From positions 4,639 through 68,638 of the forward strand of contig JAEZKZ010000114.1 of NCBI GenBank assembly GCA_023415305.1: a stretch of DNA of 64,000 nt. The letters are read 5' to 3'. This DNA is from Bacillota bacterium. GTDB taxonomy: Bacteria > Bacillota > Clostridia > Acetivibrionales > DSM-1351. A model generated the notes under the pieces. It ran no database searches, was not told the DNA's origin, and worked only from the letters and a program-made list of their open reading frames with translations. Below are positions 54,662 through 63,693 of this stretch, piece by piece. Every line of letters starts with the position of its first letter. The stretch's first letter is position 1. The position numbers and the translations under genes are program-made.

Positions 54662-55513
54662 ATGGAAAAGAATTTAAAAAAGTATTTTGCATTTTTTGCT
54701 TTACCTACATTAATAGCATTTACAATAGCATTTCTGATTCCCTTTATTATGGGAGTGTACCTTTCATTTACAGAGTTCGATACAATATCCGAGACTACCT
54801 GGGTTGGATTCTCTAATTTCGGGAGAGCATTTGAGGAAGGATCCGATTTTCTGAGTGCAATAATATTTACATCAAAGTTTGCTGTGGTTTCAGTTATCAC
54901 AATAAATGTTCTGGCATTTGTTTTGGCGCTGCTTTTGACTAAAGGAATAAGAGGCACAAATTTTTTCAGAACGGTATTTTTCATGCCGAACCTCATTGGG
55001 GGTATCGTTCTGGGATATATTTGGCAGATAGTAATAAACGGATTCCTGGCACATTTTTTTGGTGTTGATATCACCTTTGATGCAAAATATGGTTTTTGGG
55101 GACTTATTCTTGTAATGGGCTGGCAGTTAGGCGGTTATATGATGATAATATATATAGCCGGTTTGCAAAGTATTCCTGAGGAATTGGTTGAGGCGGCTAA
55201 AATAGATGGAGCTTCATCGTTACAATTACTATTCCGTATCACAGTTCCGCTGGTAATGCCTGCAATTACCATATGTACTTTCCTTACACTTACCAATTCC
55301 TTTAAATTGTTTGACCAAAACCTTTCTTTAACAGCAGGTGCTCCTGAGAATTCTACTAAAATGATGGCACTGGATATATTCAAAACATTTTATTCCGGAA
55401 ATGTCGGTTATGGGGGGGTAGGACAGGCGAAAGCGGTCATATTCTTCATAATGATAGCAGTTATTGGCTTTATTCAGTTACATCTGACAAGAAGTAGGGA
55501 GGTGCAGCAATAG
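54662..55513 (+). CDS. Sugar ABC transporter permease (MalF-like)
   Basis: This 283-residue membrane protein has about six helices (first ALPTLIAFTIAFLIPFIMGV). The EAA loop is LVEAAKIDGASSLQLLFRITVP. The ATG at 54662 follows TGGAGGT; a start 21 codons upstream has no ribosome site. Its stop TAG overlaps the GTG start of the next permease by one base. It forms the channel with the MalG-like partner. No ATPase gene is in the operon, so an MsmK-like shared ATPase is expected elsewhere. Confidence 0.92.
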   Translation: MEKNLKKYFAFFALPTLIAFTIAFLIPFIMGVYLSFTEFDTISETTWVGFSNFGRAFEEGSDFLSAIIFTSKFAVVSVITINVLAFVLALLLTKGIRGTNFFRTVFFMPNLIGGIVLGYIWQIVINGFLAHFFGVDITFDAKYGFWGLILVMGWQLGGYMMIIYIAGLQSIPEELVEAAKIDGASSLQLLFRITVPLVMPAITICTFLTLTNSFKLFDQNLSLTAGAPENSTKMMALDIFKTFYSGNVGYGGVGQAKAVIFFIMIAVIGFIQLHLTRSREVQQ

Positions 55514-56346
55514 TGGAGAACAGAACAAAAATTATTAACGGAGCTTTGACAACATTATTTTCTATTGTATCTTTAGTATGGCTGTTTCCTTTATTTCTTG
55601 TTTTGATGAACTCATTTAAAGGTCAATTCTTTATATCGGATCAACCCTTTAAATTCCCTACAGTAGAGACATATGTAAAATTTGAAAATTACTTTAATGG
55701 AAATGAACAGATTGAATTTGTAAGTGCTTTTTTTAACTCTTTAAGAGTCACTATATTATCGGTAATTGCAATTGTTTTGTTTACCTCAATGACTTCCTGG
55801 TATATTTTACGGGTTAAAAATAGCCTTAATAATATGATTTTTAATGTGATAATAGCAAGTATGATAGTTCCATTCCAAATGGTAATGTATCCAATGTCTA
55901 AGGTGGCAAATGTATTACACCTTGATAACACATGGGGTCTTGTCGTAATATATCTGGGCTTTGGTGCCGGGCAGGCAGTATTTATGTTTTCAGGCTTTAT
56001 AAAAGGTATACCTCTAGAAATAGAAGAGGCTGCTACAATAGATGGTTGCAATCCGATACAGTTGTTCTTCAGAATAATTTTCCCAATTCTAAAGCCTATA
56101 TCTATCACTATATCTATATTAAATGTAATGTGGATTTGGAATGACTTCTTACTTCCATATCTGGTATTAGTTGATACAAGGACTATACCTATGGCAATTC
56201 AGTATCTCCAGGGAGGATATGGCTCAAAGGATATGGGAGCACTGATGGCTATGCTTATACTGGCTATTATACCTATAGTGTTGTTCTATGCTATATGTCA
56301 AAAATACATTATTAAGGGTGTAATGGCAGGTTCGGTGAAAGGTTAG
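55513..56346 (+). CDS. Sugar ABC transporter permease (MalG-like)
   Basis: This 277-residue permease starts at a GTG that shares one base with the preceding stop codon (GGGAGGTG upstream). It has six helices and EAA loop LEIEEAATIDGCNPIQLFFRI. The C-terminal end, KYIIKGVMAGSVKG, is typical of MalG-like subunits. It completes the importer with the MalF-like subunit and the lipoprotein. Ends 52 bases before the GH65 gene. Confidence 0.92.
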   Translation: MENRTKIINGALTTLFSIVSLVWLFPLFLVLMNSFKGQFFISDQPFKFPTVETYVKFENYFNGNEQIEFVSAFFNSLRVTILSVIAIVLFTSMTSWYILRVKNSLNNMIFNVIIASMIVPFQMVMYPMSKVANVLHLDNTWGLVVIYLGFGAGQAVFMFSGFIKGIPLEIEEAATIDGCNPIQLFFRIIFPILKPISITISILNVMWIWNDFLLPYLVLVDTRTIPMAIQYLQGGYGSKDMGALMAMLILAIIPIVLFYAICQKYIIKGVMAGSVKG

Positions 56347-56398
56347 GTCATGAAATGACAACGTTATATTACAGATAAAATCATCAGGGAGAGTAAAT

Positions 56399-58696
56399 AT
56401 GTTTAAGAGGTTGTTTGCAATTGATGACTGGAAGATAGTTGAAAATAATATTCACATAGAAGATATGAGACTCTCGGAAAGCATTATGTCCATGGGAAAT
56501 GGATATATGGGGATGAGGGGAAACTTTGAAGAAAAATACTCGGGAGATACCCATGCCGGAACCTATATTGGCGGAGTATGGTTTCCTGACAAAACCCGAG
56601 TAGGGTGGTGGAAAAACGGTTATCCCGAATATTTTGGAAAAGTGGTGAACTCAGCCGACTTTATCGGTATAGGTGTTCAAGTTAATGGTTATGAGATTGA
56701 TTTAGCAAATAACAAAGTTCTTGATTTCCATAGAGAGTTGGATATGCAAAACTCAGTTCTATACAGGAGTTTTACAGTAAATACACCTTACGGACGAGTC
56801 AGTGTTAAAACAGAGAGATTTCTCAGCATAAAACAGCTTGAGGTTTGTGCTATAAAATATATGATATGTCCCTTGGACGGAGATATGACAATAAGCCTTA
56901 CACCGCATATGAACGGGGACGTCCACAACGAGGACTCGAACTATCAGGAGAAGTTCTGGGAAGAAGTGTCTAGAAAATCAAAATCCCTGGAAGCAAGCCT
57001 TATAATGAGGACAAAGGAAAATCCCTTCGGAACCCCCAGATTTACAGCCTGTACAGCTATGAAAGTAATTCCCTATGGTGCAGTATTGGATTGCCGCTCA
57101 GAGGAAAGAGACAATTATGTGTCCTCTGTAATAGCTTTAGAGGGTAAAAAAGGGCAATGGGTCGGCATTGATAAATTTATTGCTCTGACCAACACCAGAA
57201 AGCTTGAGGAGAATGAGCTTGAGCTCAAGGCAGAGAAGTTGGCAAATACAGCCGCGCAGACAGGATATGAGCGATTAAAAGCAGCACATAGCATCCGCTG
57301 GAACCATAGATGGGATATGGCTGATGTTGAGATAGCGGGTGATACCGAAGCACAGCAGGGTATACGCTTTAATATATACCAGCTTTTCTCCACTTATTAC
57401 GGCGACGACTGTACTTTGAACTTCGGGCCAAAGGGCTTTACCGGAGAGAAATATGGAGGGGCTACCTATTGGGATACCGAGGCTTTTGTGTTTCCAATGT
57501 ATCTGGCAATAGCTCCTGAAGAAGTAACAAAAAACTTATTGTTATACAGGCATAAACAACTGGAAGGTGCTTTTGAAAATGCACGAAGAATCGGTATGAA
57601 GGGTGCACTATATCCAATGGTCACTTTTACGGGAGTTGAGTGCCACAACGAATGGGAAATAACCTTTGAAGAGATACACAGAAATGCTGCCGTAGCTTTT
57701 GCAATCTACCAATATGCAAGCTATACCGGGGATAAAAGTTATATAGCTGATTATGGGATAGATGTGCTTTTAGAAATCTCAAGATTCTGGGCCAGCCGTG
57801 TCCATTACAGCGAAAGAAAAGGCATGTACATGATACATGGTGTTACAGGACCGAATGAGTATGAAAATAATGTAAATAATAACTGGTACACAAACCGTAT
57901 GGCGGTCTGGTGTCTTGAATATACGCTGGAGTGTATCGACTACCTCAGAGAGACCGGGCGGGGGGAAAAGTTTGAGGAGCATTCGCTCACCGATTTCGAA
58001 GAAAAAAAATGGAGAGAAATAGCACAAAATATGTATTTGCCGTATGATGAGGAACTTCAGATATTTGTTCAGCAGGATACCTATATGGACAAAGAGCTTA
58101 AGTCGGTAGAAGCAATTCCTGCCGGAGAAAGGCCGATTAACCAACACTGGTCCTGGGACAGAATATTGCGCTCCTGCTATATCAAACAGGCTGATGTGCT
58201 GCAGGGTTTGTACTTCCTGGGGCACCTGTATGATCGTGACACCAAGCTTAGGAACTTTATGTTTTATGAGCCTATGACGGTGCATGAGTCCAGCCTTTCT
58301 CCGTGTGTCCACTCTATTTTAGCCGCCGAACTGGGCATTGAAGACAAAGCTGTAGAGATGTACAAGAGGACAGCAAGACTTGATCTGGACAACTACAATA
58401 ATGATACACAGGATGGTCTTCATATAACCTCTATGGGGGGGAGCTGGCTGGCAATTGTCCAGGGCTTCGCAGGAATGAGAACAGCCCTCGGAGTACTAGA
58501 ATTCAACCCGTTTTTGCCAGGCAACTGGGAAAGCTATTCCTTTAAGGTAAATTACCGGGGAAGGCTGCTGAAAATATTTGTTGGTAAGGAAAACACAAAA
58601 ATAACACTTGAATCCGGTGAGCCTCTGGAAATTATTTTAATGGGTGAAGAGTATATTCTAAGGGACATACTGGTGAAGGAAATTAAATCTGCATAA
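56399..58696 (+). CDS. GH65 disaccharide phosphorylase, probably maltose phosphorylase
   Basis: This 765-residue cytoplasmic enzyme has the GH65 domain order: N-terminal beta-sandwich (to about residue 260), linker helices, (alpha/alpha)6 catalytic barrel and C-terminal beta-sheet. The segment GPNEYENNVNNNWYTN holds the catalytic acid Glu at residue 487. From memory, maltose phosphorylase of Lactobacillus brevis has its catalytic Glu at the same number and a very similar loop, unlike the DEYH form of kojibiose or trehalose enzymes. The phosphate loop is HITSMGGSWLAIVQGF and the sugar site includes WDTEAFVFPMY. It would split an imported alpha-glucoside with phosphate to glucose plus beta-glucose 1-phosphate, the substrate of the next gene. 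Family is certain, maltose specificity is probable. Confidence 0.85.
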   Translation: MFKRLFAIDDWKIVENNIHIEDMRLSESIMSMGNGYMGMRGNFEEKYSGDTHAGTYIGGVWFPDKTRVGWWKNGYPEYFGKVVNSADFIGIGVQVNGYEIDLANNKVLDFHRELDMQNSVLYRSFTVNTPYGRVSVKTERFLSIKQLEVCAIKYMICPLDGDMTISLTPHMNGDVHNEDSNYQEKFWEEVSRKSKSLEASLIMRTKENPFGTPRFTACTAMKVIPYGAVLDCRSEERDNYVSSVIALEGKKGQWVGIDKFIALTNTRKLEENELELKAEKLANTAAQTGYERLKAAHSIRWNHRWDMADVEIAGDTEAQQGIRFNIYQLFSTYYGDDCTLNFGPKGFTGEKYGGATYWDTEAFVFPMYLAIAPEEVTKNLLLYRHKQLEGAFENARRIGMKGALYPMVTFTGVECHNEWEITFEEIHRNAAVAFAIYQYASYTGDKSYIADYGIDVLLEISRFWASRVHYSERKGMYMIHGVTGPNEYENNVNNNWYTNRMAVWCLEYTLECIDYLRETGRGEKFEEHSLTDFEEKKWREIAQNMYLPYDEELQIFVQQDTYMDKELKSVEAIPAGERPINQHWSWDRILRSCYIKQADVLQGLYFLGHLYDRDTKLRNFMFYEPMTVHESSLSPCVHSILAAELGIEDKAVEMYKRTARLDLDNYNNDTQDGLHITSMGGSWLAIVQGFAGMRTALGVLEFNPFLPGNWESYSFKVNYRGRLLKIFVGKENTKITLESGEPLEIILMGEEYILRDILVKEIKSA

Positions 58697-58734
58697 TAGA
58701 CAGAGTGATAAATGGGCGATAGGAAAGTATTGAA

Positions 58735-59439
58735 ATGGGGAGTGGAATGTATAATTTTAATAATATAGAAGGATATATTTTTGATCTTGATGGTGTTGTA
58801 GTAGACACCGCAAAATATCATTATCTCGCATGGAAGCGTCTGGCTGCCGAATTCGGCTATAATTTAACTCCGAAGGATAATGAGCAGTTCAAGGGGGTAA
58901 GCCGTTTGGCCTGCATGGAGTGCCTTTCTCAAATGTCGGGAATTAAATTTACAGAAGAGGAAAAGGTCAAGCTGGCTGACAGGAAAAACGGGTGGTACAT
59001 AGATTACATCAAGGGTATGAAGAAAGATGAGGTTCTGCCTGATATCGTGGAATTTATTTCAGAAATCCGAAAGTCTGGAGGGCGAACTGCACTGGCTTCA
59101 GCCAGCAAGAACGCCGATTTGGTTTTGGAGAGGCTGGAGTTGAGGGAGTACTTTGATAAAGTTGTCGACGGAAACAATATACAAAAGTCCAAGCCCGATC
59201 CACAGGTATTTTTACAGGCTGCAAAGGAGTTGAGTATTCAGCCTGACAAATGCCTTGTATTTGAGGATTCGCAAGCAGGTGTAGATGCTGCAAAAAGTGC
59301 AGGTATGTTGGTAGTAGGAATATCTGAAACGAACAAGCTGTTAATAGGGTCCGACATATTAAAGCCCGGCTTTGAGGGATTGACACTGTCACGACTGCTT
59401 GAGGAATTAAGTTATAATTTATCGGTTAGAAGTTCTTAG
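58735..59439 (+). CDS. pgmB: Beta-phosphoglucomutase
   Basis: This 234-residue HAD-superfamily enzyme converts beta-glucose 1-phosphate to glucose 6-phosphate. The catalytic pair is in IFDLDGVVVDTAKYHYLAW, with the Asp nucleophile and acid/base Asp. FKGVSRLACME is in the cap domain; TALASASKNADLVLERL, KSKPDPQVF and FEDSQAGVDAA complete the HAD motifs. Two starts are possible: ATG at 58735 (AGGAAAG site) and ATG at 58747 (GGGGAG site). It directly uses the product of the GH65 gene, which makes the operon a complete import-and-phosphorolysis route. Confidence 0.93.
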   Translation: MGSGMYNFNNIEGYIFDLDGVVVDTAKYHYLAWKRLAAEFGYNLTPKDNEQFKGVSRLACMECLSQMSGIKFTEEEKVKLADRKNGWYIDYIKGMKKDEVLPDIVEFISEIRKSGGRTALASASKNADLVLERLELREYFDKVVDGNNIQKSKPDPQVFLQAAKELSIQPDKCLVFEDSQAGVDAAKSAGMLVVGISETNKLLIGSDILKPGFEGLTLSRLLEELSYNLSVRSS

Positions 59440-59463
59440 TCGGCAGTTTGGCGGTAAGTTTAT

Positions 59464-59505
59464 GATAGTATGTGAAAGATAGTATGTTAATGATAGTATG
59501 TTTAT
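59464..59505. repeat. Three tandem 14-bp repeats
   Basis: GATAGTATGT recurs at 59464, 59478 and 59492, exactly 14 bases apart, with variable 4-base tails. It lies between the pgmB stop and its terminator. Function unknown; may be a chance slippage product. Confidence 0.6.
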
Positions 59506-59546
59506 AGATTAAGCATTATAATAGAAATGTTCAGTATGTGCGTATG

Positions 59547-59575
59547 AGCCTGGGATGCTTTCTCCCGGGCTTTTT
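59547..59575 (+). terminator. Terminator of the phosphorylase operon
   Basis: AGCCTGGGA/TCCCGGGCT stem (one G-U) with loop TGCTTTC and a TTTTT tail. Confidence 0.88.
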
Positions 59576-59650
59576 ATCGTCTGGGTAAGCATAGGATTTT
59601 CAAGACATTATTTAATGTTTAAATGTATCTTTGTTCTGGCCTTTATGACC

Positions 59651-59679
59651 TTGACATATAACTTCAGCAATTTTACAAT
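59651..59679 (+). promoter_or_regulatory. Sigma-A promoter for the acyltransferase gene
   Basis: TTGACA (59651-59656), a 17-base spacer and TACAAT (59674-59679). A second TTGACA lies at 59696 without a good -10. The rest of the 333-base gap holds the repeats and terminator already listed. Confidence 0.75.
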
Positions 59680-59772
59680 TGCATTAAAGAGAAAGTTGAC
59701 AGAAATGTTTGATGATGCACATTATAGCTTATAAAGCCAGGATTTGTTAAATATATAGAGAAGAGGAATCTT

Positions 59773-61050
59773 ATGAGAAGACGGGCATCTGAAGATGGCT
59801 GGAGGAAGCTGGACAATACAGCTAATGTTTTTCCTGTTATAGCAAATAAAAATTACAGCAGTGTATATAGAATTTCGGTAAGCTTATTTGAAGCGATAGC
59901 TGAGGAGACGCTTCAAGAGGCACTTAATAATACCATGCCGTGGTTTTCTTCTTTTAATGTAAAACTGAAGAAAGGTGTATTCTGGCATTATTTTGAGAAT
60001 AATAAGAAACAACCGATGGTTGAAAGAGAACAGACCTATCCTTGTGCCTATATAGACCCGAATACCAATAATCAGTTTCTTTTTAAGGTAACGTACTTTG
60101 GTACCCGTATTAATCTCGAGGTGTTTCATGCTATTACAGATGGAACTGGAGCACTTAATTTTCTTAAAGCCCTTACTTACAATTATATAAAACTTGCATA
60201 TGGAGAATGGCTCCCAAAGGATGTTATTGATATGCCAATTGTTGATGTTGTAGCGGATGTTGAAGACAGCTACCATAAGAACTACAGGAAACTTTCCTAT
60301 AAAAAAATGAGAACCAAAAGTGCTTATAAATTAAAGGGAGAAAAGCTTCCAATTCTAACGATGAGTGTTATCCATGGGACAGTACCTGCAAAGGAAATAC
60401 TTGAACTTTGTAGAAGTAAAGGCGTAAGTCTTACCCAATACATATCAACACTAATAATATGGTGTATTTATAAGGAATACCTGAATGAACAGCCGGATAA
60501 AAAACCTATACAGATAAATATACCTGTTAATTTGAGACACTTTTTCAATTCAACGACAGAAATGAACTTTTTCTCGTATATTAATGTAGGAGTTACAATA
60601 AACAAGGGTAAATATACTTTTGATGAGATGCTTGAAATAACAAGGGAACAGTTCAGGGAACAGCTGACAGTGGAGAACATGACGCAGACTATTTCAGATA
60701 ACGTGGCTACAGAGAGGAATATACTTGTAAGGGTAGCTCCGCTGCCTGTTAAAAATGTAGGGGTAAAGATAGCTTATTTAGGCTCAGGAAAAACAAACTC
60801 CTTTGTACTTTCTAATTTGGGAAGAATTGATGTACTGGAGGAGTTTAGGGAATATATAGATAAATTCGAAGTATTACTTAGTGTATCTAAATCTGAACCA
60901 ATAAAGTGCGGGGTATGTTCTTTTGAAGATAAACTGGTTTTTTCTTTTACGTCAATGCTTAGGGAGGTGTACCTTCAAAGGGCATTCTTCAGGCATTTGT
61001 CCCAACGGGGTATAGATGTAACAATAGAGACAAACGGGGTAGATATATGA
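59773..61050 (+). CDS. Acyltransferase of the alcohol-acetyltransferase/condensation-like superfamily
   Basis: This 425-residue soluble protein has the active-site motif FHAITDGTGAL (HxxxDG, about residues 119-124), the hallmark of CoA-dependent acyltransferases of the BAHD/condensation-like superfamily. PIQINIPVNLRHFFNSTTEMNF (in two parts PIQINIPVNLRHF and FNSTTEMNF) matches the second conserved region with N-R-hydrophobic. The start at 59773 follows AGAAGAGG. Its stop overlaps the next gene by 4 bases (ATGA). From memory the family in clostridia is often annotated as alcohol acetyltransferase. Substrate unknown; a lipid or polyketide-like acceptor is possible. Confidence 0.7.
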   Translation: MRRRASEDGWRKLDNTANVFPVIANKNYSSVYRISVSLFEAIAEETLQEALNNTMPWFSSFNVKLKKGVFWHYFENNKKQPMVEREQTYPCAYIDPNTNNQFLFKVTYFGTRINLEVFHAITDGTGALNFLKALTYNYIKLAYGEWLPKDVIDMPIVDVVADVEDSYHKNYRKLSYKKMRTKSAYKLKGEKLPILTMSVIHGTVPAKEILELCRSKGVSLTQYISTLIIWCIYKEYLNEQPDKKPIQINIPVNLRHFFNSTTEMNFFSYINVGVTINKGKYTFDEMLEITREQFREQLTVENMTQTISDNVATERNILVRVAPLPVKNVGVKIAYLGSGKTNSFVLSNLGRIDVLEEFREYIDKFEVLLSVSKSEPIKCGVCSFEDKLVFSFTSMLREVYLQRAFFRHLSQRGIDVTIETNGVDI

Positions 61051-61715
61051 AAACATGCAAAAGGTGCAGTATAAAAGTCAATGAAAATACAGATAGCTGT
61101 CCGCTATGCCGGACCATACTCACAAGCATTAACGAGGCTGATTACAAGCCTACATATCCTGAGATAAGTCTTAACCCGCACAAATATAACATAATTAAAA
61201 GAACATTTATCTTTATATCAATTTTATCTGGAATTACAACTGCAGTTACAAATTATCTCACCTATAATGGAGTTATGTGGTCGGTGATATCAATAGCTGC
61301 AATAATTTACTTCTGGATAATAATGGCATATTCAATAAGAAGAAATACAAATATAGCATCTAAAATATTGGTTCAGGTTTTGGGGGTTGCGATCCTTACA
61401 GTAATAATGGATTATTCTATAGGCTATTCCGGGTGGTCTGTAAACCATGTTATTCCGGAGATTATCACGTTAGCCAACATATCAGTACTAATACTGGTCA
61501 TAATAAACCGCATGTACTGGCATACTTATGTAATAAACCAGATAATCATAGCAATTTTCGGGCTCATACCTGGAATTCTGTATTTATGCGGTCTGATTGA
61601 TGTACCTGTGCCGACTGTTATTGCAGCCTCGACTTCTGTTAGTGTTCTACTGGGAACTATTATATTTGGTGATAAGACAATAAAAAGTGAACTCATCAGG
61701 AGATTTCATATATAG
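61047..61715 (+). CDS. Zinc-ribbon membrane protein (DUF6320-like)
   Basis: This 222-residue protein starts with a zinc ribbon, KTCKRCSIKVNENTDSCPLCRTIL (in parts: CKRC near residue 4 and CPLC near residue 18). Six hydrophobic helices follow, with few charges. The start overlaps the acyltransferase stop (ATGA), so the two are translated together. From memory, this type of protein is found next to such acyltransferases in clostridia. It may anchor or supply the acyltransferase at the membrane. No function is known. Confidence 0.65.
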   Translation: MKTCKRCSIKVNENTDSCPLCRTILTSINEADYKPTYPEISLNPHKYNIIKRTFIFISILSGITTAVTNYLTYNGVMWSVISIAAIIYFWIIMAYSIRRNTNIASKILVQVLGVAILTVIMDYSIGYSGWSVNHVIPEIITLANISVLILVIINRMYWHTYVINQIIIAIFGLIPGILYLCGLIDVPVPTVIAASTSVSVLLGTIIFGDKTIKSELIRRFHI

Positions 61716-61736
61716 ATAAATATGTAGTGCGGAATA

Positions 61737-61796
61737 GGGTCAAGACATAGGTCAAAAAACAGGTCAAAACATAGAGAAAAACGTAGGTCAAAACGT
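61737..61796. repeat. Five tandem 12-bp repeats
   Basis: Units of the form AGGTCAAAACRT start at 61737, 61749, 61761, 61773 and 61785 with an exact 12-base period; the fourth has AGAGAAAAACGT. They lie between the zinc-ribbon gene and the next ribosome site. AGGTCA half-sites spaced by one turn could bind a protein on one face of DNA. Function unknown. Confidence 0.7.
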
Positions 61797-61877
61797 AGAC
61801 TAGTTTGGAGTTAAGATAAAGTAAAATAACTTTAGTTTTGTTGGTAATATAAATATAATCAATTGGAGGACCAAGAG

Positions 61878-62837
61878 ATGAATATTGTAGTATTAGATGG
61901 TTACGCAATGAATCCCGGAGATCTGTCCTGGGGTGAAATGGAGAAACTCGGAGAACTTACTGTATATGACAGAACACCAAAAGAGTTTGTACTAAAAAGA
62001 ATTGGTGATGCCGAAATAGTATTAACAAATAAAGTAATACTTTCCAGAGACATAATTGAAAAGACTCCTGCACTTAAATATATTGGGGTTATGGCAACAG
62101 GATATAATGTTGTTGATACAACGGCTGCAACAGAAAGGGGTATCGTTGTCACTAATGTTCCTGCCTACAGTACCGACTCGGTTGCTCAGCTTGTTTTTGC
62201 CTTTATACTGGAGTTCTGCCATCACGTAGGGGAACACAACAGATCTGTACAGGAGGGGAGATGGACAGCCAGTAAGGACTTTTCCTTCTGGAATTATCCA
62301 TTGATTGAACTAAAAAATAAGACTCTTGGAATTATTGGTTATGGAACTATCGGAAAGGCTGTTGCAAGGCTGGCTGAAGCATTTGGAATGCATGTAAGAG
62401 TATTCAGCAGAACAGTCAGGCACGAGCTTGAAACAGATAAGACTAAGTTTGTCACTTTAAACGAGGTGTTGGAACAAGCTGATTTTCTCAGTCTTCATTG
62501 CCCGTTGACAGAAGATACAAAAGGATTGATAAATAAAGATAATATATTAAAGATGAAAACAGGTGCATTTATAATAAATACTTCCAGGGGGCCGGTAATA
62601 GATGAACAAGAGGTTGCAGATGCCCTAAATAGAGGGAAATTAGGTGGTGCAGCTGTCGATGTTGTTTCTGTTGAGCCAATAATAAAGGAAAATCCGTTAA
62701 TTGGAGCAAAAAACTGTATTATTACGCCACATTTTGCATGGGCTCCCTTTGAGGCCCGGACAAGATTAATGGATACTCTGGTCAGTAATGTACGGGCTTT
62801 CGTACAGGGAACCCCTGTCAATGTAGTCAATAAATAA
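61878..62837 (+). CDS. D-2-hydroxyacid dehydrogenase (glycerate dehydrogenase-like)
   Basis: This 319-residue NAD-dependent enzyme has its Rossmann motif in LGIIGYGTIGKAVARLAEAF (about residue 148). The catalytic Arg is in INTSRGPVIDE, the Glu in VVSVEPI, and the catalytic His in ITPHFAWAPFEAR. The HxxW form is typical of glycerate/hydroxypyruvate reductases. It could reduce hydroxypyruvate or another 2-keto acid. The ATG at 61878 follows TTGGAGGA. It is probably transcribed alone or with the following methyltransferase. The precise substrate is uncertain. Confidence 0.88.
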   Translation: MNIVVLDGYAMNPGDLSWGEMEKLGELTVYDRTPKEFVLKRIGDAEIVLTNKVILSRDIIEKTPALKYIGVMATGYNVVDTTAATERGIVVTNVPAYSTDSVAQLVFAFILEFCHHVGEHNRSVQEGRWTASKDFSFWNYPLIELKNKTLGIIGYGTIGKAVARLAEAFGMHVRVFSRTVRHELETDKTKFVTLNEVLEQADFLSLHCPLTEDTKGLINKDNILKMKTGAFIINTSRGPVIDEQEVADALNRGKLGGAAVDVVSVEPIIKENPLIGAKNCIITPHFAWAPFEARTRLMDTLVSNVRAFVQGTPVNVVNK

Positions 62838-62917
62838 GGAGCCTCCTGGCAAAATAAAGAGAGAAGTTTATGAGAATATTGTAATGAAATTCATTAATAT
62901 TATAGGCAGGTGATTAC

Positions 62918-63529
62918 ATGAAGCATATGGAAAAAATAAAGCAATATTATGAGGCCAACAATATTGAAGGCTATCCCGATTACTATATACTTGGTTGGGA
63001 AAGTGAAGAAGCACAAAAGCTAAGATTTAAACAGCTTATCGGGGACATTGATCTTAATGCTAAAGCTATACTAGACGTAGGTTGTGGGACTGGTAACCTG
63101 TTGGAGCATATAGAAAGGAGTTTTACAGGTTTTAATTATTCGGGGATCGATGTACTCCCACATATGATAAAAAGGGCTTCAGAAAAGAAATTAAATGGTC
63201 AATTTTACTGTATCGATATTTTTAAGGATAACCCATACAGCAATAAATCTTTTGATGTACTATTCTCCTCTGGTATTTTTAATCTTAACCTGGGGAATAA
63301 TCAGGAATTCCTAAGGGATGCCGTTAGCTTGTTTTTAAAACTAGCAAGAGAAACTGTAGCTTTTAACTTATTATGGGATAAATCTGAGGATAAGGATACA
63401 AAGTATTTTTATTTTTCACCGGAGGAGGTTTCTCTGGACCTGAATAACCTTTATTACAAAAGCTGGAACATATCAATTCAGAAGGGTTATCTTAATAATG
63501 ATTTTACGGTTCATATGAATAAAATATAA
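62918..63529 (+). CDS. SAM-dependent methyltransferase (class I)
   Basis: In this 203-residue protein, motif I, AILDVGCGTGNLLEHIE (about residues 50-66), binds S-adenosylmethionine. GIDVLPHMIKRA is motif post-I and FDVLFSSGIFNL is motif II. GGCAGGTG precedes the ATG. There is no partner gene that tells its substrate. A weak hairpin (TATCCAT/ATGGATA, 63534-63561) follows the stop. Confidence 0.82.
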   Translation: MKHMEKIKQYYEANNIEGYPDYYILGWESEEAQKLRFKQLIGDIDLNAKAILDVGCGTGNLLEHIERSFTGFNYSGIDVLPHMIKRASEKKLNGQFYCIDIFKDNPYSNKSFDVLFSSGIFNLNLGNNQEFLRDAVSLFLKLARETVAFNLLWDKSEDKDTKYFYFSPEEVSLDLNNLYYKSWNISIQKGYLNNDFTVHMNKI

Positions 63530-63693
63530 GAAGTATCCATATTGAGAAGGTACTATGGATAAACTAACAAGTAAAAAAGAGTTTATAGTGGATGAAAATA
63601 GACTATTTTGAAGGATACTGTATTGATTTGAAGGATAGTTGATAAGAATTATATTAACGGCGATTAATCGGTAATAACGGCATTACATAAGAC

